A stretch of DNA of 64,000 nucleotides. Origin: Planctomycetota bacterium. GTDB lineage: Bacteria > Planctomycetota > UBA8108 > UBA1146 > JAJFFE01. The notes under the pieces are model-generated. The model saw only the letters and a list, made by a program, of their open reading frames with translations, was not told the origin of the DNA and did not search any database. A program made the position numbers and the translations under genes. The DNA lies in the NCBI GenBank assembly GCA_021776775.1, contig JAJFFE010000287.1, positions 1-64,000 on the forward strand, in the 5' to 3' direction. Below are positions 27,831 through 35,266 of the stretch, piece by piece (position 1 is the stretch's first letter; each line of letters begins with the position of its first letter).

Positions 27831-29564
27831 TTAGGTCCCGTCCGAGGCCATAACCCGATCGATCACGGCGCGAATCAGACCGATATCCCACGCCATGGGA
27901 TCGATCAGATGCCACCGGACTTTCTTATCGGCGTCGAGAACGAACAGGTGCACCGAGCCGCGGTTGACTCCGTAAGACATCCAGACCGGTAACTCCATGT
28001 CGGAATCGAGGCCGTACGCTCCGGTCGCCTTGAGCGAATCGGCGACGAGCCGCATCTCCTCCTTCTGACCTTCGAGCGTTGCGTCCTTCATGCGCGATGC
28101 CGCGCTGATCCAAGCGCTGCGGAGCCCTTTGGCCCAGAGTTCCTTCTGCACCTTGGCGAATGCGTGAAAGTACTCTCGGTGACGGCCCTGCGCCCGGCTG
28201 GAGTCTGCGAAGACCAACACGGTAGCCTTTGCCTTGTCAGCGTCCTCACTCGGAGGATTGACCCACCCATCGCCTATGTCGAAGGCAGGAGCCTCCTTGT
28301 TGACGAGGTTCTCGAGATTGGCGATGTAGTAGAAAGCCATCGCGTCTCTGAACACCTTGCCCGGCATCATGAGTTTGTTTTCGGATTCGCGTTCGTTCAT
28401 GTCCACGGTGAAGTTCCGCAGCAGTCGGGTGCCGGTCGACACGTCACCGAGGGCGATTCGGTAGAACCCGAGGTAGAACCCGACGCGTTCGGCGTAGAGT
28501 GCGTAGTCGCTACGGTGCTCTTCTGGCACGACGTACGGTGGATCCGTGTGCCACTTCGGGAGCGGCAGCCCGGCTTCACCGTGCTGAAGGACGATTCCGT
28601 ACTTCGTCCACAACGCCAGTACTTCTTCCAATTTGCCGTCGCGGCGAAGCGCCTTGGCCAAGAAGTAGAAAACGTGTGGCCAGTACTTCGACTTGACGTG
28701 CTTGGTCAAGAAGCGGCGTGCCTCTGTCGCGGCGCGCCCATTCTCCCCGGATTGCAGCATGGTATCGATGAGCTTGATCGACAGGTCGACGTCTTCGAGC
28801 TTCATCGGATCGAGCTCCATGGCGGCCGCGAAGTAGTCTCCGGCCGTTCGTTGCAGGATCTTCGCGTCTTCGAAGAGTTGGGCCCCCATGAATCGTCCGC
28901 CGAGCGCCAGGTGGCAAACGCCGAGCGTCTTGACGAAGCGAGATTTCACCAGCGGAGTCTTGGACTCCTTGACGCCACTGCTCGCCAACACCGTTACGGG
29001 GCGAAAGTACCGCAAGGAGAGATCGAGAAAGTCATCGGCCGTCATGTCGACGCCGAACTCGTGCTTGTTGCGTTGGTTCTCGGCATGGAGGAACCGCTGC
29101 TCGTTCAAGCAGGTCAGCTCGCAGAGTAGGTCGAGGACGTCCACGCGATACGAACTCGCCGGGTACGTCTTGTAGTGATGCCAGGCAGCGATCAACAGAT
29201 TGTCGACGCGTTCCTGCACGAGTCGGAGCTGTTCCCCGCGGGTTCCGACTTCGCGAATGTCCGAGGGCATTTTCGACTTCTCTTGCTCCAACCACTTCGA
29301 CAGTTCTTCGTCGCTGTCGACCGGGAACTCCCACGGCGGGGTCACGAGAAGGCTCAGGGTTGAGAGATCGATGGATTCGCCAGCCGGGATACGGCTCTGC
29401 GGAATGAACACGGCGGGTGGTGCGTCTTGCGACGCCTTTGCTTTGGGGTCCTTCGCCGGAACCGGTTCCGTAACGGGCTGCGCGTAAGCGCAAGACAGAG
29501 TCAGGAACAACGGTACGAACAGGAGGGCGATAACCCTCTTGGGCGAGGAGCAGGCGATCGACAT
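27831..29564 (-). CDS. Secreted protein with TPR-like and thioredoxin-fold-like regions
   Basis: 577 residues, family not recognised. A signal peptide is clear (KRVIALLFVPLFLTLSCAYAQ, cleavage probably after AYA). The middle (about 80-400) is helical and looks like TPR-type repeats (FLAKALRRDGKLEEVLALW, YFAAAMELDPMKLEDVDLS). The C-terminal 150 residues (KATVLVFADSSRAQG...YHAFAKVQKELWAKGLRSAW, VHLFVLDADKKVRWHLI) follow the strand order of redoxin/AhpC-type thioredoxin folds, but no CxxC or peroxidatic cysteine is present, so redox activity is unlikely. ATG 29564 is preceded by AAGGA; the upstream ATG 29624 would bury the signal peptide. Confidence 0.65.
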   Translation of the reverse strand: MSIACSSPKRVIALLFVPLFLTLSCAYAQPVTEPVPAKDPKAKASQDAPPAVFIPQSRIPAGESIDLSTLSLLVTPPWEFPVDSDEELSKWLEQEKSKMPSDIREVGTRGEQLRLVQERVDNLLIAAWHHYKTYPASSYRVDVLDLLCELTCLNEQRFLHAENQRNKHEFGVDMTADDFLDLSLRYFRPVTVLASSGVKESKTPLVKSRFVKTLGVCHLALGGRFMGAQLFEDAKILQRTAGDYFAAAMELDPMKLEDVDLSIKLIDTMLQSGENGRAATEARRFLTKHVKSKYWPHVFYFLAKALRRDGKLEEVLALWTKYGIVLQHGEAGLPLPKWHTDPPYVVPEEHRSDYALYAERVGFYLGFYRIALGDVSTGTRLLRNFTVDMNERESENKLMMPGKVFRDAMAFYYIANLENLVNKEAPAFDIGDGWVNPPSEDADKAKATVLVFADSSRAQGRHREYFHAFAKVQKELWAKGLRSAWISAASRMKDATLEGQKEEMRLVADSLKATGAYGLDSDMELPVWMSYGVNRGSVHLFVLDADKKVRWHLIDPMAWDIGLIRAVIDRVMASDGT

Positions 29565-30334
29565 CGTCTGATTCCTTCGTGCGGGGTCCGAGATGATCGG
29601 GGGTCCTGGGTTTGACAGCGGCACGGCGGCCGGGGTGCTCAGCGAGGTGCGACACCTCTCTAAAGCTTAGCCGATCCACGGTAGAGACGTCAGCTACAGA
29701 AATTTCCAGGACGGGATGGTAAGGGTTCTCGGCCCAAGCACCATGAGCTAGCGGGTCTGTGTCGAGAATACCACACGACTCATTCTCCGCGCGTCTCGAT
29801 TGGGAACCGACGTCCCAGCGCCGCGCGCCTCGGTGCACAACAATTTCGGTGACCGAGGTTTAGGAGGGCACCCGTGGGACCAGCCGTGTTCGATTCTCCG
29901 CGACTGCCTACGGCTTGTACGTTGCGGATCGATTCGGGCCGACGTTTGCCGGAGGATTCGCAATCAAGAGAATGAGAATCGATCCCGACTTTCTCCCAGA
30001 CGAGCGTCGCAGGGGTGTGCTAAACTTCGAGTTCTGGCTTTTCATAGGGCTAGTTTAGGGCTGATTCCAACAATTCATGCCGTGTCGCGATCCGGGGAGA
30101 CCTGTGTCGTGCTGGTGAATGCTGTCGCTCCGAGATTTCCCCGCGACCGGGGTTAGGCGAACGATTTACGTCGTTCCTTGCCGTGGTGCGCGACAAACGA
30201 GGAAGTCACCGAGCGGTGACCCCGGTTCTTGCATCAGACTACTTGTGACCAGGCACGATTCCGCGTCGCACGCCACGCCCACGTCCGGCGCGGGTCGGTG
30301 TCAGGGATCCGGCCGAAGCGAAGAAGGTAGACGC
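29565..30334. other. Long divergent intergenic region
   Basis: 770 bp between divergent genes. A perfect GAGGTG/CACCTC hairpin lies at 29644-29658 and a 7-bp inverted repeat, CTAAACT (30020-30026) with AGTTTAG (30052-30058), spans 39 bp. A GAGAATGAGAATC string near 29970 resembles half of a Fur box, which could fit a haem protein gene downstream, but the match is weak. No coding region with codon structure was seen before the signal peptide at 30335. Confidence 0.4.
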
Positions 30335-33157
30335 ATGTCCTTTCGCAGGCTTCTGATGGGGGTGGCGATCGTCGTCGTCTCATCAACGGCAACGTTGACG
30401 TTTGCGCAGATCACCGGCGTGGTTCGAGATTCCGCGACCACTGATCCCATCGAAGGCGCCCTCGTTTCACTGCAATCGACGAACATCCGCACGACCACCG
30501 ACGCCAGCGGGAGCTTCTCTCTCGCGGGTGCGGCGGCGACCACCGGAACCGTGACGTTCTCGAGCACCGGTCCGGAAATCGACGAGTTCGGCCAGCCTCG
30601 ATCTCGCATCACGCGATCCTCGGGAAGCTTCGTCACCGACGGCTACGTCCGCGGTATGGAGATCACGGTTGCGGGTTCGTCGAGCAACGACGGAATCTAC
30701 CGAATCGCGATCGTCTCGCCGACGATCCTCGATCTCGACGGCTTCTTCGAGTTGATCCCGGAGGGACCCACGGCCGGTGTGACGCTCACGAACGCGCCGC
30801 AGGTCGTCGTGGCCGCGGTCGAAGGATACTTCAACGGCAGCGTCGTCGCCGCGGCGGGTTCGAACACCATCGATCTCGAAGCGACGGTTCCGTCCTCGTC
30901 TTCGAGCTACGTGTTCATTTCCGAGTTTCAATGCGGCTTCTGTCACCCTAAGCAGCTCGAGCAGTGGACCGACTCGCCCATGCAGCGCACGGGCGTGAAC
31001 ACTTGGGTCTACGACGTCTACGACGGAACCGGTACGCCGGGCGGGGGCGGGGGATTCGTCTACACGGAAGACTCCGTGCACGCAGGGACGTTCCCAGCCG
31101 CCGAGTGCGCGTCGTGTCACCAACCCGAAGCGTTCATTCAGGATCCGTTCAACACTCCCTTGGCGCCGATCGGCGCGCTTACCGCCGAAGCGTTACGCGG
31201 AGTTTCGTGCGAGACGTGTCACAAGGTAGCGGACGTTGACGAGTCGCTGATCAACGCCACCGGCATCGTCGAAATGAACGGCGCCGTGACCTTCACCCGG
31301 CCGGGCCCAGGTGAGAGCCAGATCATGTACGGCTTGCTGGCGGACGTCGACTTCGTCGCGCAGCCGGTCATGCGCGCTGCCTACAACCCAGACATCACGC
31401 ACGAAACGTGCGCCACGTGTCACCAGTACAACAACGACCACGACAAGGATTTCGATTGGGAAGAGCCGGGAAGCGTTCCCGCGCAGGAGACGTGGTCCGA
31501 GTGGAAGAATAGTCCCTACGGAGACCCACTGTCTTCGAGCTACGCCACGTGTGCGGGTTGTCATATGGCGCCGTTCGCGGCGGTCCCGATCTCGACGTGC
31601 GACGCCCTGTTCCCGCCGATCGAGCGTGATCCCGACACGTTGCACACTCATGACATCCGCGGCACCTCACCGTTCTTCCTCGACAACGCAGTCGAGTTGG
31701 ACGGCGACGCTAGCCAGGTTGGAAACGTTCTCACGGTGAACATCGACGCGACCAACACCGGCGCGGGGCACTCGGTTCCGACCGGGATTACGCTGCGCAA
31801 CATTGTGCTGAAGGTCGAAGCGTTCGACTCGGACGGCGATCCTTTGCCGTTCACGGGTACGCAGACGATCAATGACGCGGCTGGAGTCGGCGACTCCGCG
31901 CTCGGCTACTACGGGGGAGACGCCGGAAAGCTGTACGCCAAGCTACTCGGGGACGGCAGCGGCAACCGAGTCATTATTTTCACCGAGGCGTTCGAGACCC
32001 TCTACAACGAACGCATCGAAGCCCTCTCGACGGACTCGACGAGTTACACGTTCGAGGTTCCGGCCGGTGAAACGGTCGGCGAGATCCGGGCGCGCATGAT
32101 CTACCGCCGCGCGTATCGAGACTTGATCGACGACAAAGGATGGACCGAGACGGGTCTCGGTGAGGTGCTGGAAGATCTCCAGCCGCCGTACTACGGTCAC
32201 CTCATGGAGGAGCTGCTGATCAACGCTCCCGAGGCGGTCACCGACGTGGTGTTCGCGGGCGAGATTGCGTCGGATGTCGATAGTGTGTCGGCGCTGACCG
32301 CTTCGCTCGAGGCCAACGGTCGAGTCGTCTCGGTCGTCTCCGAGCTCACAGCGGCTACGGTCGCGGGCGCGCAGCGGGTGTGGGTCTGTCTGGGCACGTT
32401 CCCGGATAACCACCAGCTCAGCGTGGCCGAAGGTCAGCTGCTCGCCGACATCAACGTCGCCGGAACCCCGGTGTACGTCGAGAGCGGGGACTACTACGGG
32501 TTCGACCCGGCCGTTGCGTTCAATGATTACGACGGTGGAAACGGTCTCAGCGACGGGGACGACACCCTGATCGGTGTCCTCGGTCTCGATTCCGGGGTTG
32601 GCCTCGACGCGACTGGGCTCGACGCGATCTACAACCAAGACCAAGCCGCCAACGACTGGACCGACCAACTCGAGCCGGTCACGACCGATCTTGGAGGTCC
32701 CGACGCGGGTGCGCTCTGGGCGGACGACACGGCGGGCGGCGGATCCGGCTACACGGTCGCGATCTACTACAACAGTACGTTCGCTCCGGTGCTCACCCAG
32801 TCGTTCGAATTCGGGGGCTTCGGTGGCGACCAGGTCGGACTCGCGGCGCTCTACCTGCAGGCGTTCAACCCACTGCCGCCCGAGCCGATCTTCGATCGCG
32901 GGGATTGCAACGGCGACTCGGGCATCGACATCGGTGACGCGGTGTTCGAACTCGACGTGCTGTTCGGTGGCGGCGGAACGACCGCTCCGTGTGACGATGC
33001 GTGTGACACCAACGACGATGGCGGAATCGATATCGCCGACGCAGTCAACACGTTGACGCAACTCTTCGGCGGGGGAGCTGGTTTCCCGGCGCCGACCGGC
33101 ACGTGTGGTGTCGACCCGACGCCGGACGCGCTGGGTTGCGCCACCGACTGTCCGTAA
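30335..33157 (+). CDS. Secreted pentahaem cytochrome c with carboxypeptidase regulatory-like and dockerin-like domains
   Basis: About 940 residues. A signal peptide (LLMGVAIVVVSSTATLTFAQ) precedes a carboxypeptidase regulatory-like domain (ITGVVRDSATTDPIEGALVSL). Five CxxCH haem sites follow: CGFCH at Cys200, CASCH at 258, CETCH at 292, CATCH at 359 and CAGCH at 406; GAGHSVPTG downstream is the conserved motif of cytochrome c-554-related multihaem proteins. A ThuA/glutamine-amidotransferase-like or flavodoxin-like segment (about 620-830, WVCLGTFPDNHQLSVAEGQLL) and a C-terminal dockerin-like pair (GDCNGDSGIDIGDAVFEL, TNDDGGIDIADAVNTL) complete it. Start ATG 30335 with GAAGAAGG upstream; an ATG at 30119 lacks signal context. 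Probably extracytoplasmic electron transfer; partners unknown. Confidence 0.88.
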   Translation: MSFRRLLMGVAIVVVSSTATLTFAQITGVVRDSATTDPIEGALVSLQSTNIRTTTDASGSFSLAGAAATTGTVTFSSTGPEIDEFGQPRSRITRSSGSFVTDGYVRGMEITVAGSSSNDGIYRIAIVSPTILDLDGFFELIPEGPTAGVTLTNAPQVVVAAVEGYFNGSVVAAAGSNTIDLEATVPSSSSSYVFISEFQCGFCHPKQLEQWTDSPMQRTGVNTWVYDVYDGTGTPGGGGGFVYTEDSVHAGTFPAAECASCHQPEAFIQDPFNTPLAPIGALTAEALRGVSCETCHKVADVDESLINATGIVEMNGAVTFTRPGPGESQIMYGLLADVDFVAQPVMRAAYNPDITHETCATCHQYNNDHDKDFDWEEPGSVPAQETWSEWKNSPYGDPLSSSYATCAGCHMAPFAAVPISTCDALFPPIERDPDTLHTHDIRGTSPFFLDNAVELDGDASQVGNVLTVNIDATNTGAGHSVPTGITLRNIVLKVEAFDSDGDPLPFTGTQTINDAAGVGDSALGYYGGDAGKLYAKLLGDGSGNRVIIFTEAFETLYNERIEALSTDSTSYTFEVPAGETVGEIRARMIYRRAYRDLIDDKGWTETGLGEVLEDLQPPYYGHLMEELLINAPEAVTDVVFAGEIASDVDSVSALTASLEANGRVVSVVSELTAATVAGAQRVWVCLGTFPDNHQLSVAEGQLLADINVAGTPVYVESGDYYGFDPAVAFNDYDGGNGLSDGDDTLIGVLGLDSGVGLDATGLDAIYNQDQAANDWTDQLEPVTTDLGGPDAGALWADDTAGGGSGYTVAIYYNSTFAPVLTQSFEFGGFGGDQVGLAALYLQAFNPLPPEPIFDRGDCNGDSGIDIGDAVFELDVLFGGGGTTAPCDDACDTNDDGGIDIADAVNTLTQLFGGGAGFPAPTGTCGVDPTPDALGCATDCP

Positions 33158-33199
33158 CCGGAGTGTCGCCATGAGCGACACGTGCGGCGTTTGGATCGA

Positions 33200-33240
33200 G
33201 GGCGTTCGCGAGAGTCAAAGGCTCTGCGAACGCCCTTTTT
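33200..33240 (+). terminator. Intrinsic terminator after the cytochrome gene
   Basis: GGGCGTTCGC (33200-33209) pairs with GCGAACGCCC (33226-33235) and the inner AGAG pairs with CTCT; TTTTTCTTTT follows. A canonical plus-strand terminator 43 bp after the stop codon. Confidence 0.9.
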
Positions 33241-33270
33241 CTTTTGCCGTCGTCTGCCGTGTCGATCGCA

Positions 33271-33299
33271 TCGAATCTCGAACGGCACTTCGCTATACT
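33271..33299 (+). promoter_or_regulatory. Candidate sigma-70 promoter for mraY
   Basis: TATACT at 33294-33299 is a good -10 hexamer; TCGAAT at 33271-33276 is a weak -35 with a 17-bp spacer. It lies between the upstream terminator and the mraY start, as expected. Confidence 0.45.
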
Positions 33300-33349
33300 C
33301 GTCGCTCGATGTCATTTTCGCCGCACATGCCCGCGACGGGATATCCGAC

Positions 33350-34405
33350 TTGCTCTACTGGCTGGGTGAATACCTCCTCCAAGAATTTGGCGACGGTCTG
33401 TACCGCTTATTCAAGTCGCGGATCGTACTCTCTGCGTTGGGTCTGTCGCTGACCGCGATCGTGACATGGTTGGCTCTCCCTCGATTTTTTCGGATTCTGC
33501 CGAATGATCGCGGGCGCGAGAACGCCCACGGGTCCGAAGCGAGCGTCGGCAAGCCGACCGGTGCGGGGCTCGTTTTCATCCCCATTTTTCTGATCGCGAG
33601 CGTCCTGGTCGTCCCCTGGCAGATGACCCACATCGCGATCTTGGGGTGCGTGGTGCTCGCCCTCCTGTGCGGCTATCTCGACGATCGCGGCGGCACGGCG
33701 TGGGGTGAGTATCGCAAGGCGATCCTCGATGTCGCTGTCGCCTTCCTCGCGGCGGCCGCCATCTGCGAGTTCGAGCCGATGCCGTTGTGGGTGCCGCTGT
33801 TCAAGGAAACCGTGACCGTCCCAGTCTGGGCGTACTTGGCCGGGGCGACCGCGCTGTTGTGGATCTCCATCAACGCAACGAACTGCACCGACGGCGTCGA
33901 CGGTCTCTCGGGCAGTCTCTTGGTCCTTGCGTACTTCTACCTGGGAGCCTTGCTCTACGGCGTGGTCGGACGAAGTGACCTGTCGGCCTACTTGTTGGTT
34001 CCGCACGACGTGCTGGGTGCCAACTGGGGCATTATGGCGTTCACGCTGCTCGGAACGTTGTCGGGGTATCTCTGGTTCAACGCCCATCCGAGCCAGGTGC
34101 TCATGGGCGACGCGGGCTCGCGGCCACTCGGGTTGATGCTCGGTGTCCTGGTGCTGACGACCGGAAATCCGTTCTTGATTCTGGTTGTGGCCGGGGTGGT
34201 GTTGATCAACGGGGGGACGGGCCTCGTCAAAGTGGCCGTCATGCGGTTCTTCAAGATCCCGTTCTTACGGAACATTCGCTTTCCGCTGCACGATCACTGC
34301 CGAGCAAAACTTGGCTGGTCGTCCAGTCAGGTGTTGATTCGCTTCGTTCTTCTGCAAGCGGTGCTGACTCCGTTGTTGTTCGTCATCGTTCTCAAGATGC
34401 GCTGA
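33350..34405 (+). CDS. mraY: Phospho-N-acetylmuramoyl-pentapeptide-transferase (MraY)
   Basis: MraY transfers phospho-MurNAc-pentapeptide from UDP to undecaprenyl phosphate, making lipid I at the cytoplasmic face of the membrane. About 351 residues with some ten hydrophobic segments. Landmarks are GKPTGAGLVFI near the N-terminus, GYLDDRGG (the first acidic motif), INATNCTDGVDGLSG, MGDAGSRPLG and the C-terminal FPLHDHCRAKLGW, which stands in place of the usual HHHFE-type motif. TTG 33350 (MLYWLGEYL) matches typical MraY N-termini; the frame is open back to 33182, but that would run through the terminator at 33200-33240. It is not in a dcw cluster. WecA-type transferases are the alternative, less likely from the N-terminal and C-terminal motifs. 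Confidence 0.87.
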   Translation: MLYWLGEYLLQEFGDGLYRLFKSRIVLSALGLSLTAIVTWLALPRFFRILPNDRGRENAHGSEASVGKPTGAGLVFIPIFLIASVLVVPWQMTHIAILGCVVLALLCGYLDDRGGTAWGEYRKAILDVAVAFLAAAAICEFEPMPLWVPLFKETVTVPVWAYLAGATALLWISINATNCTDGVDGLSGSLLVLAYFYLGALLYGVVGRSDLSAYLLVPHDVLGANWGIMAFTLLGTLSGYLWFNAHPSQVLMGDAGSRPLGLMLGVLVLTTGNPFLILVVAGVVLINGGTGLVKVAVMRFFKIPFLRNIRFPLHDHCRAKLGWSSSQVLIRFVLLQAVLTPLLFVIVLKMR

Positions 34406-34416
34406 GAGGGGCTCGC

Positions 34417-35142
34417 GTGGCTTGGCCCGAATTCTTCGCTCGCGGGTACCTGCGCAAGCTACTCCGCCCGTTCCCGGAGCTGTCGACCCCGATGGGGAGC
34501 GGCGCCGCGCCAGCGGAGCCGACTCTCGCCCTGCTGACGAGCTGTGGCGTTCACCGCCAGGACGACGACTCCTTCGACGTGACCGCGCCGGACGGGGACC
34601 CGAGTTTTCGATCGGTCTCCTGGGGCGACCGCGACGAACAGTGGACGATCAGCCATCCTCACTTCGATCACGCCGACCTGGAGTCGGATTTCGAACTGGC
34701 GCTGCCGCGTCGCGCCGTCGAAAGCTGGGTGGCGCAGCGGCGATTGGCAACGCCGTACCGAGAGATCCCGACCTTCATGGGGTTCTCTCGAGATCTCGAA
34801 ACCTTCGTGGCGAACGCCGCTGCCGTTGCTGAACGTCTGGCGTCGGACGGGGTACAGGCGGCGCTTCTCACTCCGTGCTGACAGACGTGTCACGCCACCG
34901 CGGGTCTCGCGGCGCGACAGCTAGAGCTTCAAGGAGTGGCGACGTGCGTCTTCGCAGTCCAGTCGAGCCTCTGCGCGGTGGTCTCGCCACCGCGTATTCT
35001 CGAGGTGCCGGACGGGCGGCTCGGCGCGCCGCTCGGACGGCCCGATCACCCCGAACGCATTCGCCAGCTCGTCGGCGCTGCGCTCGATTTCCTATCCACG
35101 AAAGTTGAACAATCGACCCTGGTTCGGGCCGAGACTGAGTGA
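34417..35142 (+). CDS. Selenoprotein of the glycine/sarcosine/betaine/D-proline reductase B (GrdB/PrdB-like) family, Sec at TGA 34879-34881
   Basis: Read through one in-frame TGA, this gene encodes 241 residues. The N-terminal part has family features: LALLTSCGVHRQDDDSFD, DGDPSFR, TISHPHFDHADLESDFELALP, PTFMGFS and ASDGVQAALLTPC. The TGA is codon 155, just where GrdB/PrdB-type proteins carry Sec or Cys, giving Cys154-Sec155-Gln-Thr-Cys158. After it the same frame continues with the expected remainder: HATAGLAARQLELQGVAT, SPPRILEVPDGRLGAPLGRP and HPERIRQLVGAALDFL. A SECIS-like hairpin follows the TGA. The start GTG 34417 has GAGAGGGG upstream and lies 11 bp after mraY. GrdB and PrdB are thiol/selenol reductases; these short homologues have no established substrate. 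An ordinary nonsense mutation is less likely given the intact downstream frame and the hairpin. Selenocysteine machinery genes are not in the window. Confidence 0.87.
34888..34919 (+). promoter_or_regulatory. Bacterial SECIS-like stem-loop
   Basis: CCGCG (34898-34902) pairs with CGCGG (34908-34912) around the loop GGTCT (34903-34907). CG 34893-34894 can pair with 34913-34914, and TGTC (34888-34891) pairs with GACA (34916-34919). The loop starts 21 nt after the TGA and carries the GGUCU found in the E. coli fdhF SECIS loop, which SelB recognises. The spacing is within the range known for bacterial elements. Confidence 0.75.
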
Positions 35143-35143
35143 T

Positions 35144-35185
35144 GCCCCGGCCGTGATCATCCCATGCCAGCAGCGGGGCGTTTTC
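35144..35185 (+). terminator. Possible weak terminator after the selenoprotein gene
   Basis: GCCCCG (35144-35149) pairs with CGGGGC (35174-35179), followed by GTTTTCCTTT. The loop is long (24 nt), so support is moderate. It begins directly after the second stop (TGA 35140-35142), which fits the extended gene end. Confidence 0.4.
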
Positions 35186-35202
35186 CTTTGAATGCCATTC
35201 GG

Positions 35203-35208
35203 TATAGT
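35203..35208 (+). promoter_or_regulatory. Possible -10 box for ileS
   Basis: TATAGT, 58 bp before the ileS start, with only a poor -35 (TTTTCC at 35181-35186, 16-bp spacer). Confidence 0.3.
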
Positions 35209-35266
35209 GTCCCGCCTTACAGCGTGACTCCAACCCCATCCAACCGTAGTTGTCAGTGAGGCAAGC

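Noticed and set aside
29965..29990. Possible Fur box upstream of the cytochrome gene
   Set aside because: Only about two thirds of the 19-bp consensus match and the second half is not conserved.
31943..33181. 412-codon minus-strand ORF opposite the cytochrome gene
   Set aside because: A mirror frame of a GC-rich gene; Arg/Val/Glu-rich translation without domains.
33182..33349. Upstream extension of mraY from ATG 33182
   Set aside because: It would translate through a canonical terminator hairpin and the candidate promoter; family N-termini begin at 33350.
34879..34881. TGA as a simple nonsense mutation or assembly error
   Set aside because: The downstream frame is intact for 87 codons, the position is the family's Sec/Cys site and a SECIS-like hairpin follows. 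Kept as the main alternative, but disfavoured.
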